Shown here: piece by piece, positions 5,369 to 8,306 of the stretch
How positions within the stretch are numbered: position 1 is the first letter of the stretch
How the letters are laid out: each line of letters starts with the position of its first letter
Assembly (NCBI GenBank): GCA_003170575.1
Contig: PMZB01000230.1
Location: 1 to 8,306, forward strand
DNA: 8,306 bases
Direction of reading: 5' to 3'
Source: Chlamydiia bacterium
Lineage (GTDB): Bacteria; Chlamydiota; Chlamydiia; Chlamydiales; FEN-1388
Position numbers and translations under genes: made by a program
The notes under the pieces: model-generated
Seen by the model: only the letters and a program-made list of their open reading frames with translations
Told to the model about the DNA's origin: nothing
Databases searched by the model: none

Positions 5369-6043
5369 TTAGTCAGCTATACGTTTCAGGGACAATGACG
5401 CAGCTATGCCTTTAGATTGCCAGTATATGGGCAACAAATAGTTTGGATTGGTTTTTTGAAGCCCAAGGGCAACAAAGTCTCCAGCATTCAGGCGAAGAAG
5501 CGCGGTTCCATGTGTTTCGCAGTCACCAGTCGAGGGAAGTTGGATGGCAGGGTGAAACAACGAGACAAACGAAGTTGATGAAGGTGATGTTGTCCCGTAA
5601 AGGATAGAGATTTGTAGTGCAGTTGAGTTTTCATTTGTCATGTCGGTTAAGCAGTGAGCAAAATAGCTTACCTCATATAATCCGGGCTTCTGAATCTGAA
5701 ATTGTTTATCTGTGTCATTCCAAGTTACATTGGATAGTGCACCATTGGCTGGCTGGGAAAAAGAAACGCGGTCTTGAATAGGAGCTGCTTGATCAGTATC
5801 AAACCCGAGCAGAGCATATCCGTAGGCTGATGTAAATGCAGTCCCTTTCTCTCCTGAAGGACCTTTTGGTCCGCGAGATCCTTTTTCACCTTGAGGACCA
5901 GCGGGACCGTTTGGACCAGTTGGGCCTACAGGGCCCATAAAATAATTACCCACCCAGGATCCTTTCGTAACCGCAGCATTTGAGCTTGCTTGCAAAGCTC
6001 CACAAAAGAGCAAACTCAAGCAAATAAGAGAAACCTTTTTCAT
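5369..6043 (-). CDS. Secreted collagen-like protein with C1q/TNF-like (BclA-type) C-terminal domain
   Basis: The product has 224 residues. The start is the ATG at 6043-6041, with GGAGG (6052-6048) 4 bases upstream; an in-frame ATG at 6106 would put 21 residues before the signal peptide and was rejected. Residues 1-19 are a signal peptide (Lys2-Lys3, hydrophobic core, likely cut after Ala19 in GALQA). Residues 37-69 are 11 uninterrupted Gly-X-Y triplets (GPVGPTGPNGPAGPQGEKG and so on), mostly GP and GEK types. The rest, about 70-224, is beta-rich. It contains KPGLYEVSYFAHC, then a second Cys in GDCETHG, GTALLRLNAGDFVAL and the ending GIAASLSLKRIAD, a pattern like the trimeric C1q/TNF-fold domains of bacterial collagen-like proteins such as BclA. 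It is probably a trimeric exported or surface protein; host binding is inference. It lies 52 bases after the phosphoesterase, with its own promoter candidate. Lateral acquisition is possible. Confidence 0.85.
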   Translation of the reverse strand: MKKVSLICLSLLFCGALQASSNAAVTKGSWVGNYFMGPVGPTGPNGPAGPQGEKGSRGPKGPSGEKGTAFTSAYGYALLGFDTDQAAPIQDRVSFSQPANGALSNVTWNDTDKQFQIQKPGLYEVSYFAHCLTDMTNENSTALQISILYGTTSPSSTSFVSLFHPAIQLPSTGDCETHGTALLRLNAGDFVALGLQKTNPNYLLPIYWQSKGIAASLSLKRIAD

Positions 6044-6058
6044 ATATCCTCCACAAAG

Positions 6059-6074
6059 ATTATTCACGAATAAT
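6059..6074. promoter_or_regulatory. 16-bp dyad ATTATTCACGAATAAT, possible operator of the collagen-like gene
   Basis: Two exact 7-base arms (6059-6065 and 6068-6074) are separated by 2 bases. On the minus strand the dyad lies just downstream of the proposed -10 box (6082-6077) and upstream of the ribosome binding site, over the expected transcription start. The 2-base centre is too short for an RNA hairpin loop, so a DNA site for a dimeric regulator is the more likely meaning. No regulator is identified. Confidence 0.4.
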
Positions 6075-6076
6075 GG

Positions 6077-6106
6077 ACTGTAAGGTAAGCCTTTTTTAGG
6101 TGTCAA
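6077..6106 (-). promoter_or_regulatory. Promoter candidate for the collagen-like gene
   Basis: On the minus strand a perfect TTGACA (6106-6101) is followed by an 18-base spacer with an A6 run and by TACAGT (6082-6077), 4 of 6 to the -10 consensus. The -35 box overlaps the last codons and the stop of the phosphoesterase gene. Transcription would start near 6070, about 27 bases before the ATG. The layout resembles the sctJ promoter candidate (perfect -35 over the previous stop, A run in the spacer, weaker -10). Confidence 0.45.
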
Positions 6107-6845
6107 TCATTATTTGCATAGGGCAAAAATTGATCCAATCTGCAGAAGCAAGAATGTATTCCACTCCTCGTGCCTTTCCAAAGAGCTGTCGCTCTGTTTT
6201 TTTTAGGGAATGAAGATGCCCAAAAACAACATGAGAGACGCCATATTTCTCAAATAGAGCTGAAGCCCTTGTAGGTTTTAAGTCAGGGCCTATTGGAGGA
6301 AAATGGGTGATTGCGATTTTTACTTTTGCTGTTGGGGCCATTGCCTTAAGGCTAAGCTCTAGGCGGCCTAATTCTCTTACAAATATTTCCTCGGAAGAGC
6401 GTTCCTCGTGACCCTTTGGGGGCCTCTCCATAGGAATAAATTCGATATTTTCGTCAAAACTATACTCAGTGCTATCCCAGAGCCGGGCGCCAGAAATCGA
6501 AACATCATTAAAAAGAAGAGAGTTATTTTGGATAACCTGAATGCTTGCTGGGAGCACTTTTTGCAGTTTGCTTAAAGAATCCCACCAATAATCGTGATTT
6601 CCTCGGATCAAAACCTTTTTGCCTGGCCTCTTGTGGATCCATTCTAGATCGGGCAACGCACGCTCGAGCCGCATTGCCCACGACACATCTCCAGGGATGA
6701 GCACAAGATCCTCGACTGAAACAAGATTGTCCCAATTCTTTTGGATTTTCTCATCATGGTTTTCCCATTGAGAACCAAAAATATCCATCTTTTTGTTAGG
6801 AACACCAAAAGAGAGGTGTAAGTCAGCGATTGCCCAAATTTTCAT
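6096..6845 (-). CDS. Calcineurin-like metallophosphoesterase (CT488-like)
   Basis: The 249-residue product carries all the metal-site motifs of the calcineurin-like phosphoesterase fold. They are Asp8-x-His10 (ADLHLS), Gly52-Asp53 (PGDVSWAM), Gly82-Asn83-His84-Asp85 followed by Tyr-Trp-Trp, His181 (THFPP) and Gly209-His-x-His212 (FGHLHS). These bind two divalent metals and hydrolyse a phosphoester; the substrate is not known. It has no signal peptide, so it should act in the cytoplasm. The ATG (6845-6843) is directly next to the TAA of glgC with no base between and no clear Shine-Dalgarno, so translation is probably coupled. Chlamydia keeps the same neighbour pair (CT489 glgC, CT488), which points to a conserved operon and perhaps a task linked to sugar-nucleotide or glycogen metabolism (inference). 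Confidence 0.9.
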   Translation of the reverse strand: MKIWAIADLHLSFGVPNKKMDIFGSQWENHDEKIQKNWDNLVSVEDLVLIPGDVSWAMRLERALPDLEWIHKRPGKKVLIRGNHDYWWDSLSKLQKVLPASIQVIQNNSLLFNDVSISGARLWDSTEYSFDENIEFIPMERPPKGHEERSSEEIFVRELGRLELSLKAMAPTAKVKIAITHFPPIGPDLKPTRASALFEKYGVSHVVFGHLHSLKKTERQLFGKARGVEYILASADWINFCPMQIMIDT

Positions 6846-8219
6846 TTAAAATACGAAATCATCAGGGACTGTAGCTCCACCAGGAACAACGATAATCCCA
6901 TCACGCACATAAAGGTTCTCACTATCATAGCTTGTGAGCCCATTTTTATTCACCAGGTGGACCCGTTTTCCTATGGAAACATTTTTATCGATAATGGCTT
7001 TGGTGATGAAACAATCTTCTTGAATTGAAGGAGTTATGGGAAGCTTGCTTGCAACAAAGGTTTCACAGGGGTCTTCTGGCCTACAGTAAAAATCATTTCC
7101 CATGATGTATGAGTCTTTAATAATGGTGCCGCGCTTGATAACTGTGCGTTGCCCCAAAATGCTGTTGGTTATTTCATCAGCTTCAATAATGGAGCCTTCG
7201 CAAATAGTAGAGGCTTTAATAGTTGTGTTGCCAAAACGGGGTCCAGGAAGGTGGTGGGATGTGGAAAAGATGGGAGAAAGCTCATCGTGGCAGGTAAACG
7301 GAGGGTGTTCTTGGTTAAGAGCAAGATTAGCGTTGTAAAAAGATTCAACTGTTCCAATATCTTCCCAATACCCATCGTGAACAAAAGCTGCGATTCTTCC
7401 TTTTTTTACCTGGGACGGTATCAAATGTTTTCCAAAATCATCTCTTGAATCTTCAGCTAGGAGCTCAAACAATGCTGATCTGCGGAAAAGATAAATGCCC
7501 ATAGACCCGAGAAATTCTTTGCCAGCGCTTGCTTCAAGTCCCATTTTTTTCAGGGCAGACTGAGGTGTTTTCATGCGGTCAAGAAGCTCTGGAGTATTGG
7601 GTTTCTCGCAAAAATCGATAATGTGATTGTCTTCATTAATCTTCATCACACCCATGCGAGGAGCTTCTTTTTCAGAAATTGCAAGGGTTGCTACCCACAC
7701 ATCCACATCTTTTTGCTCAGTGCACTGAAGCAGCCTTTCATAATCAAGTCTATATAATTGATCGCCAGAAAGGATCAAAAAGAACTCTGCCTGTGTTTCT
7801 AGAAGGTATTCTACATTCTGCCTCACAGCATCGGCTGTGCCCTGAAACCAGTCGCTTTTTCCTGGCTTTTGCTCTGCAGAAAGCACCTCAATAGACCCTG
7901 GAAAGAAAGAGTCTTGATGATATGTCCTGAAAATATGCCTGTGAAGTGATCGTGCCAGAAACTGTGTAAGGACGAATATTTTTGAAATTCCAGCGTTCAG
8001 TGAGTTGGAAACAGGAATATCGATAAGCCGATATCTGCCTCCAAAAAGAAGGGCGGGTTTACATCTGCTTTGTGTGAGAGGGAAAAGCCGGGTTCCCTGC
8101 CCCCCTGCAAGAATAATACCAGCTACAGTGGAGGCGTCTACCATGGAAGAAGATTTGTGCCTACACATACTTCTCAAGTGGGCAAGCTTGTGAAATTGTT
8201 CTCTTGTTGCACTGGGCAT
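6846..8219 (-). CDS. glgC: Glucose-1-phosphate adenylyltransferase (ADP-glucose pyrophosphorylase)
   Basis: GlgC converts glucose-1-phosphate and ATP to ADP-glucose and pyrophosphate, the committed step of bacterial glycogen synthesis. The product has 457 residues. The nucleotidyltransferase signature GGQGTRLFPLT (39-49) with Lys54-Pro55, FGGRYRLIDIPVSNSLNAG (59-77), GTADAVRQN (127-135), the catalytic-region SGDQLY with Asp153, FCEKP (203-207) and GYWEDIGT (283-290) are all present. From about 330 a left-handed beta-helix of hexapeptide repeats follows (GNTTIKASTICEGSIIEADE and onward). The ATG at 8219 has AGGGA about 8 bases upstream. ATGs at residues 18 and 26 are alternatives, and the first 26 residues are basic, not obviously part of the fold and longer than I recall for Chlamydia. 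It is the first gene of a minus-strand operon with the phosphoesterase. Confidence 0.95.
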   Translation of the reverse strand: MPSATREQFHKLAHLRSMCRHKSSSMVDASTVAGIILAGGQGTRLFPLTQSRCKPALLFGGRYRLIDIPVSNSLNAGISKIFVLTQFLARSLHRHIFRTYHQDSFFPGSIEVLSAEQKPGKSDWFQGTADAVRQNVEYLLETQAEFFLILSGDQLYRLDYERLLQCTEQKDVDVWVATLAISEKEAPRMGVMKINEDNHIIDFCEKPNTPELLDRMKTPQSALKKMGLEASAGKEFLGSMGIYLFRRSALFELLAEDSRDDFGKHLIPSQVKKGRIAAFVHDGYWEDIGTVESFYNANLALNQEHPPFTCHDELSPIFSTSHHLPGPRFGNTTIKASTICEGSIIEADEITNSILGQRTVIKRGTIIKDSYIMGNDFYCRPEDPCETFVASKLPITPSIQEDCFITKAIIDKNVSIGKRVHLVNKNGLTSYDSENLYVRDGIIVVPGGATVPDDFVF

Positions 8220-8306
8220 AGGTCTTTCCCTAGATTAAATAAATTTAGTAACAACAATTTCTTGTCATACAATAAAATTTTATTTTTCACAAACGTTTTT
8301 AAAAAA
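8220..8306 (-). promoter_or_regulatory. AT-rich region upstream of glgC
   Basis: The 87 bases to the window edge are very AT-rich and hold no ORF. A weak promoter can be drawn on the minus strand as ATGACA (8268-8263), 15 bases, TAAATT (8247-8242), but the spacer is short. TTTAAT at 8239-8234 matches the -10 box better but has no -35 and lies too close to the ribosome binding site. A 14-bp perfect AT palindrome sits at 8271-8284. The true promoter may lie outside the window. Confidence 0.25.

Noticed and set aside
6001..6043. Lipoprotein box in the collagen-like signal peptide (LLFCG)
   Set aside because: The residue before Cys14 is Phe, where lipoboxes need Gly, Ala or Ser. Cleavage after Ala19 fits better.
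5369..6106. Upstream start at 6106 for the collagen-like protein
   Set aside because: It would place 21 residues before a clear signal peptide and would overlap the phosphoesterase gene. The ATG at 6043 has GGAGG at the right distance.
7102..7448. Plus-strand ORFs over glgC
   Set aside because: They are antisense to the conserved beta-helix coding region and show no domain or ribosome binding site of note.

Overview
The window looks like a chromosomal segment of a Chlamydiota (chlamydial) bacterium. Two gene blocks support this. One is a type III secretion (T3SS) run in the order SctJ, a CT560-like protein, SctL, SctR, SctS, which I know from Chlamydia as CT559-CT563. The other is a glgC followed directly by a metallophosphoesterase, the Chlamydia CT489-CT488 pairing. 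The two blocks lie side by side here and converge, which does not match the Chlamydiaceae order as I remember it. There is also a secreted collagen-like gene. An environmental or 'Chlamydia-related' lineage is therefore more likely than Chlamydia itself; this is inference from family knowledge, not from a search.

Layout. (1) Positions 1-88: the first two codons of a gene leaving the window on the minus strand, with a good Shine-Dalgarno, and an AT-rich divergent promoter region. (2) Positions 89-1461, plus strand: a protein-kinase-like gene in pieces. A 41-codon ORF with an excellent ribosome binding site, a 66-codon ORF, a piece with the glycine-rich loop and a piece with the C-lobe lie head to tail. 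They are separated by frame changes and one in-frame stop, so this is probably a decayed gene. (3) Positions 1458-1486: a TTGACA promoter candidate, then the T3SS operon sctJ, CT560-like (sctK position), sctL, sctR, sctS, with short gaps or 4-base stop/start overlaps. (4) Positions 5163-5368: a convergent intergenic region with a perfect 21-bp hairpin terminator inside an 11-bp inverted repeat. No sctT follows sctS. (5) Minus strand, reading from the right end: glgC (ADP-glucose pyrophosphorylase), a metallophosphoesterase that starts on the base after the glgC stop, then a secreted collagen-like protein. The last has its own promoter candidate and a 16-bp dyad at the expected transcription start.

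How the genes work together. SctJ is the inner-membrane ring lipoprotein. SctR and SctS form the export gate together with SctT, which is not in the window. SctL is the stator that holds the ATPase. The CT560-like protein sits where SctK, the sorting-platform adaptor, lies in other T3SS operons. GlgC makes ADP-glucose for glycogen synthesis. The phosphoesterase is of unknown substrate but is a conserved neighbour of glgC. The collagen-like protein is probably exported and trimeric, and may be a surface or host-contact protein. I see no tRNA, rRNA, CRISPR array, insertion sequence or phage gene. Most of the window is conserved core. The less ordinary parts are the broken kinase, the collagen-like protein with its operator-like dyad, and the missing sctT.
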